The notes under the pieces are model-generated. The model was not told where the DNA came from and did not search any database. It worked only from the letters and a program-made list of their open reading frames with translations. 64,000 bases of DNA from Parus major (lineage: Eukaryota; Chordata; Aves; Passeriformes; Paridae): positions 12,845,706 to 12,909,705 of the forward strand of contig NC_031781.1 in the NCBI RefSeq assembly GCF_001522545.3, read 5' to 3'. The position numbers and the translations under genes were made by a program. How positions within the stretch are numbered: position 1 is the stretch's first letter; every line of letters begins with the position of its first letter. Shown piece by piece: positions 12,163 through 25,200 of the stretch.

Positions 12163-15100
12163 CTAAAGGTCTTAATGCTCTTGCTCTTGGTAGAAGGAGG
12201 TTCTATGTCAAGATCTTTATTGGATTCTCTGGAGACAAATGACCAACGAACCAAGTATTAGTTTGGGATTTTAAACAGCACCTTTGTGCTGGTAAATTTC
12301 CAGAAAAAAAGTCTTGCCTGGGTGAAAAAACTAACAGAAAACTCAAAAGCCAAGATGGAAGTTTGAGTTTACAGATCAACTCTTTAGTATTAAGTGTCTT
12401 TTGAATAGTGCAACTTAATTGGAAGGAAAAGAGAGAGTTCTCAGAGCAGTGGGTCATGTTTTTGGGGCATATATCCCAGACTAACAACGTGTTCAGTCAG
12501 CACCAAAAAAAATAAATAAAATCTTTATTTATGTCAGTTTCCACTTTAGATTTATATTTTGGGAAACAAGTGTGGATGAAACCCTTTGCTACAAAATCTG
12601 TATGTAATGCAAGCTGTCAGTATAAAAAAAAAAAGATGAAAAAACCTTGTTTTGTAGATCATAAGCCAAATTAAATACATTTTTACACAAATGAAAAAGA
12701 ATGCTTGCTTGCTTGGTTCTTCTCAGCTTTTAAGTTTGATCCCAAAAATAATTTTTGTGGATCTGGCTGGAATTGCTGTCACATGCCGGAGGCACTAAAT
12801 CTGGCTACCTGGGCACTGCTGATCTGTTTCAGCACAGAATGGTACAAATCTCAAGTTATTTCTGCTCAGTCCAGGGGAGCATGCACGTTTATGCTCTTCC
12901 ATCTTTCCTCCAGGAGATTGTGCAGCTGTAGGTGGTGAGACCTTACTGCAAACTGAGAGAAAGACATCTCACAGTGGGACTAAAGCATTTCTTCTTTCTT
13001 TTCTTAAATAGTTCTTTATTGTGCTTTCCACCTTCAGCATTAATTTGAGAGCCGGAACCAAATAACCAGGAAGAGATTGATGTGGCCTCACTTTATTCCC
13101 CACAGTCGATAAATTGTTAAATGGGCCAAAGGACACAGGTTAAAAAAATCATTTTGTATAAAGAATGAGGAATTTTTATTAGATGACAAACCCCTGTCTG
13201 TGAAAACTTGATAATGGGTCATGTTAGATTTCATGTCATGCAGTGGAGCAGCTCTGTTGGCTTCATAAAGAGCCTCAGTTCTCCATGAGACTGAAATCAG
13301 CGCTGTGCCTGCATCTTCTGCTTGGTGAATGCTTGGGTGTGCTGCTCCTTCAGAGTCAGAGGAGGGTGAATTTGGAGGAATGCCGTGAGCCCTCGGAGCA
13401 GGGACTGCAGAGGGGAAGCTCTTGTGCACCACTTCTCCTCTGGGGACTCTGCACAAGTTCAGCAAAGACCCTGGTTTGTAGATAGATGTTTGACTCTACT
13501 GATGGAATGCAAAGGGACTTTTAATGGGATGAGAAGTGAAATTATAGGCTGCCTACAGGGAGGCAGGAATATGTCTAGAAAGATGGCAGTGGGTGGACAG
13601 AAGCCATGCACAAAGCAGGTCCTTGCTGCGGTTCTTTGGATGAGTCTAATTTTTTTTTTACAAAGATACCTCACGTACTTAGGGGAATCCATTTTGAAAA
13701 TGTAACAAAGCTGTACTACCACAAATGCTGGCAGTCGATACAAGCAAATTATTCCTAGAGCAGAGAGGTGGAACTGCTGATTTTGCATAAGTTTGTGTGT
13801 TTCTGTGAGTACTGCTGGATTTAGCGAAATGATAATGGTATGATTCTGCATTAAGCAAGGCACTGGAAGTACAGAATCCTCCATTAAGGTCACATTTATT
13901 TGCCAACCACAGGATGCTCTTTCAACACCGTGCGTGCTGCAGCACCTGATGATGTGAGAATAAGAGTGAGATGGGTGGTTCCAGCCACGGCATTTTCTGT
14001 TGCAAAACCCTTAAAGTTTGGGTACTTGCAATAAGGCAAGAAGTGAAACAAAGCTCCCTTTTGCCATTGTTAATCCATTGTACAAACTCCATTTGTACAA
14101 TGGAGTACAATGTGTGTGGTTTATACATTTCCCAGATAAACCGTGCTATGATTGAGGGGACCAAAGCAGCCCCTTCTCAGGATGCCTGGGCTGAGGGATT
14201 CAGGTCTCTTCTGCACAAATATGTTGGGCTGCCTCTGCATTCCAGCTTGTTCCAAGCTTCATGCTTGTCCGTGGGGAAACAGTGCAGAGCTGCTGGAGCT
14301 GGCTGTGAGCAGTGACTTTACCCCCATGTCTGGGTTTTCATTGCCTCAGCTCACTCTGACCAGCCCTACCCCAAGGTACTGAAAGACTGAGTTTATCTGT
14401 TTTCTCCCAAGAACCTGCTGTGATTCTGTCAGTACTTGCTGAGAGAGCATCAGCTTCCCTGTGGAGGTCAGCCTTGCCTATGAACCTCTGCTCTGAAGTT
14501 TTATTTCTGTGTTTGCATCACTCATTGCTACAAATAAAATTCAGAGGTGGCAAGACCCTTGTGAAGTGCAGTGGGGAGAGACAGTGAACAAGGATGAGGA
14601 TTCCTCCTTTTAAGAAATGCAGATAATGATGGTTAACAGGAGTCTGAGGGACTGTGAGGGATGCACAGACCAAGAGTTTTCAAGGTTACAGAGTTTTCAG
14701 GTGTTCCCAATTATTTTTCTGTCTGACTACCAAAATCAGAAGTCTTTAAAAGGACTCCAGTTTTCAGAATATAATGTGCTTTAGTCTTCTCTAAGGGCTC
14801 TCAGCATAGATGCCCAGAGTATCAGTCTGTTTGAAAACTTTGTCTTAAAGGTAAATGGAATGTATTTCTGCATTCTGTATTCTCTGGGAAATGTCAGAGA
14901 ACAGATTGGTGGAATAAGGGTTTTACAAACAGCTGGTTTTGATGTGTCTGCAGTGCCCAGAGTTGGGAGATGAATGTTCCTGGGATGCTCAGAGTTCATT
15001 TCTTCAGCTGTTGCAGTGTGACACGAACAGCAGACCCTCCGTCCTGGAGGAGCGCCGCAGTTGTCTGGGCTATTTTTTCTGCTCCTTCAGGGGAAAAATA

Positions 15101-18100
15101 CCAGACTGCTTTGTTTGGTTCTTTTTTCATTCCATGTAGCTCACACATGGGTAGATGGGAACTCATGTTCCACAGACTGAGAACTCTTAGGATATTCTGG
15201 AATTTCTCTGGCAGAAGCTTTGCTGCGGGGCACCGTCCTCTTGGAAGGGGCGATGTTGCAGTTGTTTATTTTGTGTGGTTTTATCTTGGGGTGGAAGTTG
15301 CTGGCACTGTTTGTTATCTGGCTGACTGATTATTCTGAGCACAAGTGCTGCAGGTGATGCTGGTTGACATCAGTGGTCCAAATTTACCAGTTATGTCACA
15401 TCTTGCACAGCTGATGCCAGCAAAGTGTAAGCCACGAAAGTGCAGAATCAAGCCCTTTCTAATCATCCAGCAGCATCTGTCTCTTCCTGGCCTCCCAAGC
15501 TTCTTTTTCTGAGTCCTCTTAATGGAGCATCATTAATGTAACTTGAAGTTGCCTCACTGTCTTGTTAATGAGCTTCGCTCATCAGGCTTATAAAGCCAGG
15601 CAGGATGAGAGCAGGAGCCTGGGAACTCTGGCTGGAGAGACTGGTTTGCTTCTCCTTGGGAGGGCATCTGCTCTGGGGGAGAGTGGCTGATGGCACTGCA
15701 GCACAGCACGTGCATCAGTCTGCCTCTGATGCAGGAGACTTTCTTGTCACCCTTATACTCTGTCCCTTGTAATACAAGGAATAGACTGTGCTGCAAATCT
15801 CTTTTCCATTGCTTGTCCACACCAGCTCTGCTGCTCTGGGCCTTGCATTATGTTGATACATTTTGGAGTATTACAAAATTGTGCTGCATTTAACTCATGG
15901 CATTGAACACAACAGGTTAGCAAGGGTCACATCTAGTGACTGCTGTATTCATGTTTGGGATAAGGGCTTTTAATTCTGCTAGTTAATTTTATCCCCACAG
16001 TTCGACAGCATGTCCCTTGGACTATTTTTCATCTTCAGATTGCATTCTGCTGGTTAGCTCCTGTAGAGGCCTGCTGTGCTCTGCATTTATGTTCTTGTTC
16101 TTAGGATTTGTGCTGTTACCACATCATCTCTCAGACACATGAACAGCAGAGAATGAGTGGTGTGAAACCCGTTTTATGAACAGACCTGTGGATCCCACTC
16201 GCACAGGAATTAAGGGGCTGTCTGGGTGACTGTCATCTGGGAAAGGGACATATGTCTCTTGGCAGATGCAGCATCTGGGTATCTGTTATTTCACTTAAGT
16301 TGCGAGAAACTCATCATTTTTAACTCCCATATTTCATTAATGGAAAGCTGTGAAAATTGCCTGTGTGTTCACAGGAGAACAGATCCTGGCTTTTATCTGA
16401 TAATGGGAAGAAATCTCTGCAGCATTACCAAGGGATGAGGTCTCATTCAGAATACAGTATGTTGATGCTGTCTGACCACTGCATGTTGTTGTAACTTCCA
16501 TCCCTCTTTGGCAAGACATACAATAATCTGCAAAATATGGAGATCCATGTCTGAAAAGTCTGTTTAAAAGTAATGCACTATCAAAATGGATTAGCTGTGC
16601 CTGAAATATTTGTAGATTTATTTGCTGTCAAAGGGTGGTAAAATATTTAAGGCAAATAGCCTAGTTGTGTTTAGGAATTTGACCATGAAAGAGCCTAGGG
16701 AGATGAATTTAAGTATTATTTATACTAATTGTGCAAAATATTTTAATTGTCCAATGTTATAAATTTATTCTCTATTGGTTTCTTTCCCCCCCTCCTTTCT
16801 TCTTTCCTTCTGGCTCATTTGGCAACATTTATTCTAAGAAATTGCCCAGAACTGGTTTCAGCAGAGTGTGTGTTCCAGTGCATAGCATTGCAATGTCTCC
16901 ATACCTGCCTTTCTTTTGCACAGTCCAATTAAAATACAGTGAAGGCACCTAGATAAAGGTTCTGCTTTTTTCTGGTGAGTCTTGCATGAAACTTTAGGTT
17001 TGCAGATGGGTGTCGTGGATCACTCATCTCCATTTAAAAGATGGTATAAAAGCCCTTCAGGTAATATCTGTGTGCTTTCATGCCTTTTTAAAATGCAGTG
17101 CTGTGCAGTCTTCAAGAAAATAATGGTTTTCTTCATTTTGAAAAGTTGCGTTTCTGCGGGCATTGATTGATACAGATCTAATTGCTAGAATTCCTTATGA
17201 TTTGGTGCTTTTTTTTCTTACACACTAACAAGATCTTTTCTTTAAATCCCCTGCTTTAAGTGTAAGTAGTGTGACACTACTCCAGACTCCAGTAGTCAAG
17301 GCTCTGTCTCCAAAGGCTGGCTTGTAGCTCCATGTTGAACTACTCAGTTAAGAGTTCATACACATTTGGGACTAGGAATAAAACTGTGATTCAGCTGCTA
17401 CTTTAGTCCACAGTGGCAAGTAGAATGATTATGAGGTGGGCAATGTGTGTACCCTTGCATTTGTCCCATTTTAATCACAACAGCTGAAAACAGATTTGTG
17501 AGCAACCCTTGTCTTCAAAGAAGTCTTAAAAGAGTATGAGTGTGGGACACAATCTAGTTAATCTACCATTATAACTAATGATTTCAGCATTCAGATGTAA
17601 CATATCGATCTTAAAGGATTTTTCTTTCATAGTTGATGGCTTGATACCTTTTAAACACTAATGCCAAGGGTATCATCTCTCTGAATAGTGTAATAGCTTT
17701 ATATTTAAGGTAGATTGGGGATAAAATTTTGTGTTTTCATGTGAGCTATGAATACCAGTAAGGTACTCAGGCAGGAATTACCTTATCGTACCTTTGAGGG
17801 CACTTACCAAATAATTTTTATTGGAAAGTTAATATGTTGAGACAGTGAAAGGAAAGCTGTTCAGGATGCTGAGTGTAGGCAGCATTGCGTCTGCAGATCT
17901 GTGGCCCGGGCTGATTCATTTACCCCATCATCAAAAATCATGTAGCGTTGAGTGCCGCTTAAAATTATATGAAATTGTGTGTAAGAGATTTGTCCATGTT
18001 GGCTTTGAAGGATCCTCCTCTCCTTGCAGAAGCAGGTCTGCAGGGCCCAGCACAGCTCCACGGGCTGCGGGCGTTACGCTCGGCAGGCGCCGATGCTGCA

Positions 18101-21100
18101 CCGGCAGCCAGGGGAGTTGTTCAGGATTTAATTTCACGCTTGTGTATCTGAGTGTGCAATCGCTCCCTTTCCCTTTTCACTGTGTATCTGCAAGCCTCAG
18201 ACCATACATTTTGGTGTTCATCTCCCCTCTGCCATCAGCACTGGAATGATGGATCAAAGGAAATCTTGCAAGGCAAGGGCTTCTGCTGTGCCTTCTCTTC
18301 ATCTCTCCCTGCTGTTCTGTGTCTCTATTCCACCCCTCTAATTTGGCTGCTCCATGTTGAGCCTTCCTGGATCATGTTCCTGCCCCTCCTGTTGTCCCAA
18401 TTTCCACTTCCCCAACTTCTGCAGGGTTCCCAGAAGAGAGGAGCCTCTCCTGTTTGCTCCCTGCTGGACCAGCCTGTCTAATTGCTGGCTTTTCTCCAGC
18501 ATCCAGCTCTGCAGGAGTGGAGCAGGAAACCACTTGGCTGCTCCCTGTTCTGGAGCTGTTAACTGTCTCCCAGCTGAAAAAATACTTTTGGAATACTGTA
18601 GTGATTGGTGCTAATACAACCTAAATATTTTCTCAAAAACTTGAACCTGATTGGTGTTGTCAGGTTGTTTTGGTCAGAAAGTACATCCCCAAATCTGGGA
18701 AAAGTAGTGATTCTACCTGAAACATAGGGTTGTTTTGATGTATGAAGCACTTCCTTTTTTGAAAGAACTTGATTTGAATGCTTTGGCTCTTCCAGACTTT
18801 TGTCTGGAAAGCCACTGTATGCTCTGCTCTGTACCTCACACCTCTGGAGGATCAGAGAATCCACAGACCCCGGTTAATGCCAAAGAACAGAAGCACCATG
18901 AGATTGAGTCTGGTTTCCTGATGACTTTACCAGATGAGATGTGGCCAACAATATCTGTTTGCTCACTGACACAACAATACTTGTGTTTTTTGGGGAGCTT
19001 CTGTGGCCTCATGAAGAAATGCCTGGTTGTACTGTGAATGGGCTGAGGGAGGAAGGCGATGTTGTGGCATGATTCCTGCAGGAGCCAGACCATTGCCTTT
19101 CCAGTTCACAGCATGGCCAGAGATCCTGAGCTGTCATCCTTTCCCCAGAGTTACTGCAGCTACCCAATAAGTGTGTATCTTCTCTAAATTGCTGATGACT
19201 CCTGAATTTACTGCATGTTTATAAGGGGATTATCAACATTAATGTTGGGTTATCTAGCAGTGGTGCAGGATTTTATTTAGAACAGGATGTGCCAATTTGT
19301 TTCTTTTTCACTTCTACAGAAGCTATTTATCAACCAGCAAGTCTCTTCCCACAGTTGTCTTGCAAAGTACATGAGCTCTCTCCTGGTTTGTAACATCTTT
19401 TATGCAGGAAATAATTTTGTGTACAGCACGTCTCTTCCCCTTTTATAAATACAGATAAGTGCACAAAGCTATAGTATCTATGCAGAAAACTAAAACTGCA
19501 TCTTTTCATAAGAATGTCAGGTTTATAATTGCATGAATAAGATGCTGACTGAAGCAAATGTTCAATTTCACATTAAAGTTAGGCTTTCATAAAGGCTTGA
19601 ATTTGCATAATTTAATTTTCTGCACAGAAAACACTGAAAATCAGTGTTATGATTCATGGCCATACCATGTTTACCACGAGGCTTTTTGGTGGTTCCAGCT
19701 AGAAGTGCACAGGTGTTTACAGCCCAAGATGTTTTGCACTGACTTGGAGCCCCTGCACCTTGAGCAAATACAGATTATTTACACTCTGTGCCTTTCTCTG
19801 GATGTAAAGGCTCACAGGAGGGCTCGCTGAGCACCTTATTCTTTGGAGGAGGCAGTGTCCAAAGTTCCTCCTGCCTGAAAGGTTCAGACTTTTTCAGCAA
19901 CAAAAATCCCGCAATTATGTGCCTTCTCTGTAGAGAAAGGAGACATCTCCTTTCATTTTCTAACAAGGAGAGGCTTTAGGTGTGTTTGTCAGCACATGTG
20001 ATTTTTAAGTGAATAAGTGGGCCTTGTTTTTCTGATAGCCCAGTCTGGAAAGGCTATTTCATTGTTCTCTTCCTCAGGATTTTCATGGTCTCTTATCTTT
20101 GTTCAGTATTGCGGTTTTTTGCCAAGAATTTTTGGGTCTCCACATCCCACACCCGTTCTTTCCTGTTGAAATGAGCCTGGTGCCTCCCAACCACGTAGAC
20201 ATATAAAACTAAATAAAAAGAAAAAAAAATACTAAAGTAAGATGTTTAATTTAGTTTTTTAGAGAGGAAAATGAGGTATGTGAGGTTGTGTTGCCTACAA
20301 ACCCTGGTAGCATGATGTGTTGCAATGTTTCTAGTTCACAGCCTAGGGTGAACTGACATTTAGAAAGTTGCCAAGGAATCTGGAAAATTCATTCAAATGG
20401 CACAATTAGTACCTTTGCTCGCACAAGAGAAGATTTGGCAGAGGCAAACCTGTACTTGCCTTTCCTGAAATTGCACAACTTTTCCTACCACTTCAGGGTT
20501 CCAGAACGTGCAGAAATCCACTTTGCAGAGTTGTCCACAGAGCTGTGCAGCACTCACGGGTAACCTCGGGCACAGCAGGCTCTCTGCTGCTGTGGTGCAC
20601 GGGCAGAGCCTCCCAGAAACTTTTCCAAAGGGAAAGAAAGGCAAATTCTGAGTTACTCTGGTGCATGATGTTCAATAAAGTCCTGTTACAGGCTTCTCTC
20701 CAGCCCAGCTGTAATTGGCCTGGGAATAGAAGGGAATGCAGCACTTGGTGACTGCATATGGGTAGCAGTGCTTTATGAGGATTTCTGAAGCTTTAATTTG
20801 AATTATTCAGCTAGTTTCTTACTGATCAAATAAGTGGTTTGGGAGAAGTTGGGCTTAAATTTCCATAAAGCCATTTGGTGCATACTTGTTCCTCACATTC
20901 CATGCCTATGGATCTGAGGTGGTTTTTGTTTGTGTGCATTTATTATGGTGCTCTGAGAAATGTAGTTGAATTTATTATAGACTTTCTACTGACATTTGTG
21001 AATTTACACACCTCCAGTTTGGTTCAATCAGATGCATAGAAACAATAAGCCAAATGTGCACATGAAAAGCCCAAATACCCCACATCCTCATGGAAGCAAT

Positions 21101-21615
21101 TCATTCCTTTACAAAAGAAAAAAAAATAAAATAAAATTATTGGAGGTATAAAAGAAAAAAATCCTGGGGCGGAATGTAGGATGTGAGGTTTTTATTCTAG
21201 TTTACTTGAATTTAACACCTTCTAGCTTTTGGAGTTCTACTAAAGATATCTCCCTTCCTGTCCTCTCCCTTTCACGCTGCAGGCTGTTGGTATGGCACAC
21301 TGAGTGTTTGGACAGACATAGTTTGTTAATCACTGGCCAAGAGAACTTACCTTCTGGGACTGACAGAGAAAGTTTGGTCATGTCAAGGCTCATATTGTTT
21401 GTCTGTGTGCATCTGAATTTCTTTATGGAAATTACTGGAGTTGCACAGGCTTCCAGAGCAGAATAATGGCATCAGTGAGTCCTGGCTTCTCCTTTGGGTG
21501 GGGGGAGCTTTCAGGAACATGCCTGCTAAATTCTTGTGAGCAATACACACTTTGTAACCTCTGCTCAGCAAAAATTTAACTTCACTCTAGAAACTCCAGG
21601 GAGCCAATACCACTT
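12163..21615. other. Intronic sequence without a gene
   Basis: I see A-rich runs (12507-12530, 12626-12638, 20208-20232, 21114-21139), the inverted-repeat cluster at 14075-14112 and a pyrimidine tract near 16782-16812. No exon, RNA gene or identifiable mobile element is supported. Confidence 0.55.
14075..14112. repeat. Nested inverted and direct repeats (competing hairpins)
   Basis: CCATTGTAC (14075-14083) pairs perfectly with GTACAATGG (14095-14103) across an 11-base loop. ACTCCAT (14086-14092) pairs perfectly with ATGGAGT (14100-14106). GTACAATG is present again at 14105-14112 and could replace the first right arm. The two stems share bases, so they are mutually exclusive. Confidence 0.8.
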
Positions 21616-21646
21616 TCTTAACAATTCCTGCTTCTTTTCTTCCCAG
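21616..21646 (+). other. PTPRG: 3' splice site of PTPRG exon 2 (branch point, pyrimidine tract, AG)
   Basis: TCTTAAC at 21616-21622 fits the vertebrate branch-point consensus yUnAy, with the likely branch adenosine at 21621, about 26 bases before the exon. A pyrimidine-rich tract follows and ends in TTCCCAG, with AG at 21645-21646. The site fixes the exon start, because the reading frame upstream no longer matches PTPRG. The branch adenosine is inferred from sequence only. Confidence 0.85.
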
Positions 21647-21751
21647 CTCTGACTGAAGGTTACGTGGGCTCTCTGCATGAGAACAGACATGGGAGTTCTG
21701 TGCAGATCCGGAGGAGAAAGGCTTCAGGGGATCCTTACTGGGCATACTCGG
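21647..21751 (+). CDS. PTPRG: PTPRG coding exon (exon 2 by human gene model)
   Basis: This is an internal 105-base exon of receptor protein tyrosine phosphatase gamma, a single-pass membrane phosphatase with an extracellular carbonic-anhydrase-like domain, a fibronectin III domain and two cytoplasmic phosphatase domains. The exon completes an Ala codon begun in the previous exon (one base there, CT here). It then reads [24 protein letters not shown] and [10 protein letters not shown], and ends on the first base of a Gly codon. I recognise this as the stretch just after the signal peptide, with DPYWAYSG leading into the carbonic-anhydrase-like fold. Compared with human from memory, two Ala residues are Ser here (SLHEN and GSSVQ); the rest matches. 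There is no stop in frame. The exon is phase 1 at both ends, so skipping it would keep the frame. The acceptor AG is at 21645-21646 and the donor GTGAGT starts at 21752. PTPRZ1, the closest paralogue, differs clearly in this region. Confidence 0.95.
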
Positions 21752-21758
21752 GTGAGTG
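21750..21758 (+). other. PTPRG: 5' splice site of PTPRG exon 2
   Basis: The junction reads GG|GTGAGTG, close to the optimal U1 snRNA match, with GT at 21752-21753. The protein match to PTPRG ends exactly here, after the first base of a Gly codon. A site this strong suggests the exon is constitutively included, although its symmetric phase would tolerate skipping. Confidence 0.9.
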
Positions 21759-22107
21759 ACTTTTCTTCAGAGCACTAAAACATGAAATGTCCCCAGAATC
21801 AAACTGTTTACTTACTTTTTATTATTACTGTGCTCAGTTTAAATTAGTTTTACAGTGTATTTTCTTCTGCCTTCATTGCAAATTCCCCTGTACACATGGC
21901 CCCGCCTTTCTGGAATTTCTGCCATTTACCTGCAGGATTTGCCTTATCATTCTCCTCCTTCTCTCAGTGTTATTTTAATTCTTGGCATACCTTTGGTCAG
22001 TCATAGCAAGAGAAGCAAACTTCTCTTTGCTCTTCTGGTCCAATCAGTACATTCCCAAGCTCACCATTTCCTTACCATTTTGGGCCTCTAGGAAGACTGT
22101 AAGCATC

Positions 22108-22217
22108 CATATATATATATACATGTATATATATACATATACATATATATACATATACACATATATACATATACACACACACACACACACACACATTTAT
22201 ACATATATATATATATT
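22108..22217. repeat. Compound TA/CA dinucleotide microsatellite
   Basis: About 110 bases of alternating purine-pyrimidine sequence: TA-rich blocks broken by ACAT, then an uninterrupted (AC) run at 22173-22195, then TA again. It begins 356 bases after the exon 2 donor. Runs like this are highly length-polymorphic, can adopt Z-DNA or cruciform structures, and can encode CA-repeat splicing elements in pre-mRNA. Confidence 0.95.
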
Positions 22218-25200
22218 TGTCCAGATTAAAAAAAAACAAAACCCCAACATCCCAGAAGTTTCACAATTATTTACTTCTGTGCATGTATTTTTGTGGTATT
22301 GTATAATGACAATGAGACTTGTCAGTGCATCAAGCCAGGATGGGTGATGGTGAAAGATAAGATACTGGAAGGATATTTTATTGTTTATCCCACTGCTTTT
22401 GTAAAGTCTTATGGAACAGCTCATGTACATACACGATTTTGAAATACCACAGATAAAAATATACTTCAGAAAGATGTCTTTGATTTGAAGGTTGCTGTGT
22501 TCTAGAAATGATGTTAATAACTGTGTTATTAACTCTGTGGAAGACATCCAATATCTAAGTTTTTATGAAGATTTCAAGCATTGTATTGAACTTGTGTGTG
22601 CTTTTCTGGAAGATCTGAGATACTTGTCCAAGAGGGTTGTTGTGCAGGACTAGTTTTAGCTGAAGGAAAAATACTACTCTCTAAGACATCTGAATGCTGA
22701 TACCAGATAAATATGCAATTGTTACTTTCTGACTGCCAACACCCCCCTTTTATCCAGACCACTTATTTCATTGGGAATGAATGATTATAGATAAGTGTAG
22801 AGGTTTTTTCCATCAATATACACAAGTTACCTCTATTAGATCTCAAAATACATTCAATCTCATTTGCAAATGGGGTCAGGCAAGTAAAATAAATCTAAAC
22901 ATTTTAGTAATATAGGACAAATGACCACTTTTGATTTTCAGACAGTTCAGCCTCTCTTATCTGATGCCATTTTGTCCATACTTGTTCACAGAGGGGACCA
23001 GAGGTAATGAAAATGCTGAACTTCTGTGTTTAGGTTGAAAGTGGGAATAAATGGTGGGTGGCAGAGCCCAGATGCCAGACAGATGTTTATTTCTAGCTGA
23101 GCACAGTGAGGAGGACGATCATGTTATCTGTTTCTTTCTCCTTGCTTTCTTATTCCCCAGAATATTTCCCAGGAACCCTGAGCAGGGCTTGGCTAAGCAG
23201 TTTATCGTTTGTCCTGTGGGTAAGGTTTTGGCCATGCCTAGGAAGTTTACATCAAATGAGCCTACAGAGAGGGGAAACTTCACTCTGCAGTAAGCAATTA
23301 GCCTGTGTCAGTGGTTTCCAAGCTCTTTTACAGACATTATCTGGTAGGCTGCTTCCTTTCCCTATCCTCAGATGGTCAGGCCAGCTCCCCTCCAGTTATT
23401 TGTGCAACAGCTGCTGGCCCAGCCCCAGCAATTATGGGCAGGGAAGGAGGCTCTGCTGGGCTGAGGGCTGGTGAGTTTTGGAGTTTCTTCTAAGGGACTT
23501 TGCCAGCAGGAGTAAACAAGACCAGGAGAGCTCCTGACAGGCATCAGTGGACAGCTTCTGCTGAGCCCCAGCACAGATCACGTGTGTTAGGCTGAGCTAT
23601 GGCTCTATATTGATTTCAGTTGAGCAGAACTGATTTACAGCAGCATAGGCCTCTCTCTTTTTATGGCCGTGCCTGTCTGCTTGCAGAGCTTTTGTATTTT
23701 TTTGGGCTTAAGTTTTCTGTAATAAATCCTGAGGTGGGGGTGGAGAGGTCCAAAAGCAGGTGGCCAGTTATGCTTTTCCTGCTTGAGGGTGGAAAAAAGG
23801 CACAGCTGTGTTGCAGAGAGCCCTCAAATACCCATTTTCCACAGGATATATCTGTCCTGTACTGTGCTTTTAGATTAATTTCTTAGTAGCCTGTAGGAAA
23901 CCCTTCTACTGCTCCCAGCTCCTGTGGAGGGTGACTGGAGATGGTTTAAACCCTGGAGATCAGGAATTTTCCTGGTTTTATGAATGATCTATAGCATTAT
24001 CCTGTGCTGCCTGGTCATATTGATCCTCTCAGGCACAAGAGTTTAGAGAGGAGAAACTTCAGTCATTGATCAGGTTTTGAACAGCCCTCGGACCTGTACA
24101 AGGTACCCACATCCCTAAAGGTGTAACAGGAACCTGTGAACTCCAGTGCCTTGTGCACAAAGCTGCACTACACTTCTCTTTTCACTGCTTGGAAAGGAAA
24201 GGATTTTAAGCCTTTCAAAAATAACCCTGTTGTCTACAGACACAATTCTGACTCTAACATTTATTCTAGTTCAGAAATAAAACTTGCAAAAGTAAAGACT
24301 AGATAATTAAATGAAGAAGGCCTGTTTTGAATGGGTTCTGTCAAAAAGACAGCAGGAAACACAATCAGCCCTTTAGAAGAAACTTCATTAAGTCTCTGCT
24401 AGCAGCTCTTTAAACCAAATTCAGAAGTGAGCAAACGCTGAAAACAGAAGACTAGCTTGTCTTTAAATAGGAACAGCAAAACTGAACAGAGACTGAGATC
24501 TCCTAGATGTTCTTTTTAGGATTTTTGAGAAGCTCAAGTGACATTTCTAGAGGGAATTCTCTGCGCATGTGTATTCATGCATTTTTTGGCAAAGTATTTA
24601 TTCCATGATTGTGTCTTACAGTTTGCCAAAGACTTCCTAAACTGGGACTGGCCACATTACTTGTAGTGCAACAGAAATGTGGAATAGGCACAGTCACAAG
24701 AAGTAGGTGTGGATCCTGAATGTGTTTTGCTGCAGTCCTTGCTTTTCCCAAGTCATCTTTTCTGTTAGCTTGGCCACTGAATGGACAGGTTTGAAATGAC
24801 TTTTAGCACATCTTTATAATTGTCAATATGTTTCTAGTACCCTTCATAGTGACAGATGGCTGCAGTTCAGGTGCTTTTTCATCGGTGTGGACATATTTTT
24901 GTAAATACATAAACTGTTTTTTAAACAGAAAACCAAAACAATTCTTGAAACAAAAGCCTACAGAAATATGCAACTGAAACATCTCCTGGGTCCAGGGCTT
25001 TCTGACTGACCCTTCCTTGTGTAATGTGTGCATCCTCACAGAGCATAATATTCCAGGCATTTAAAGATGCCTCTCAGTGTCGAGTGTTGCACTGTCAGTG
25101 CTCAGAGCATTTTGCAGATAATCTGAACAGACCCTCGTTTGCCTTGCAGTAGCCCAAAAAATGAGTACCTTTGGGGTCAGGGCTTAGGAGGAGATTACAG

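Larger units (their letters stand above)
1..21646 (+). other. PTPRG: PTPRG intron 1, 3' portion
   Basis: Everything upstream of the acceptor is non-coding on the gene's strand, and I found no other exon-like block with matching splice sites and a recognisable protein. The gene model is inferred from the single exon: in human, the exon before this one carries the signal peptide and the intron between them is very long, so the window start probably lies well inside it. The short ORFs on both strands show no domain and no consistent codon bias. Elements inside the intron are listed separately. Confidence 0.85.
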
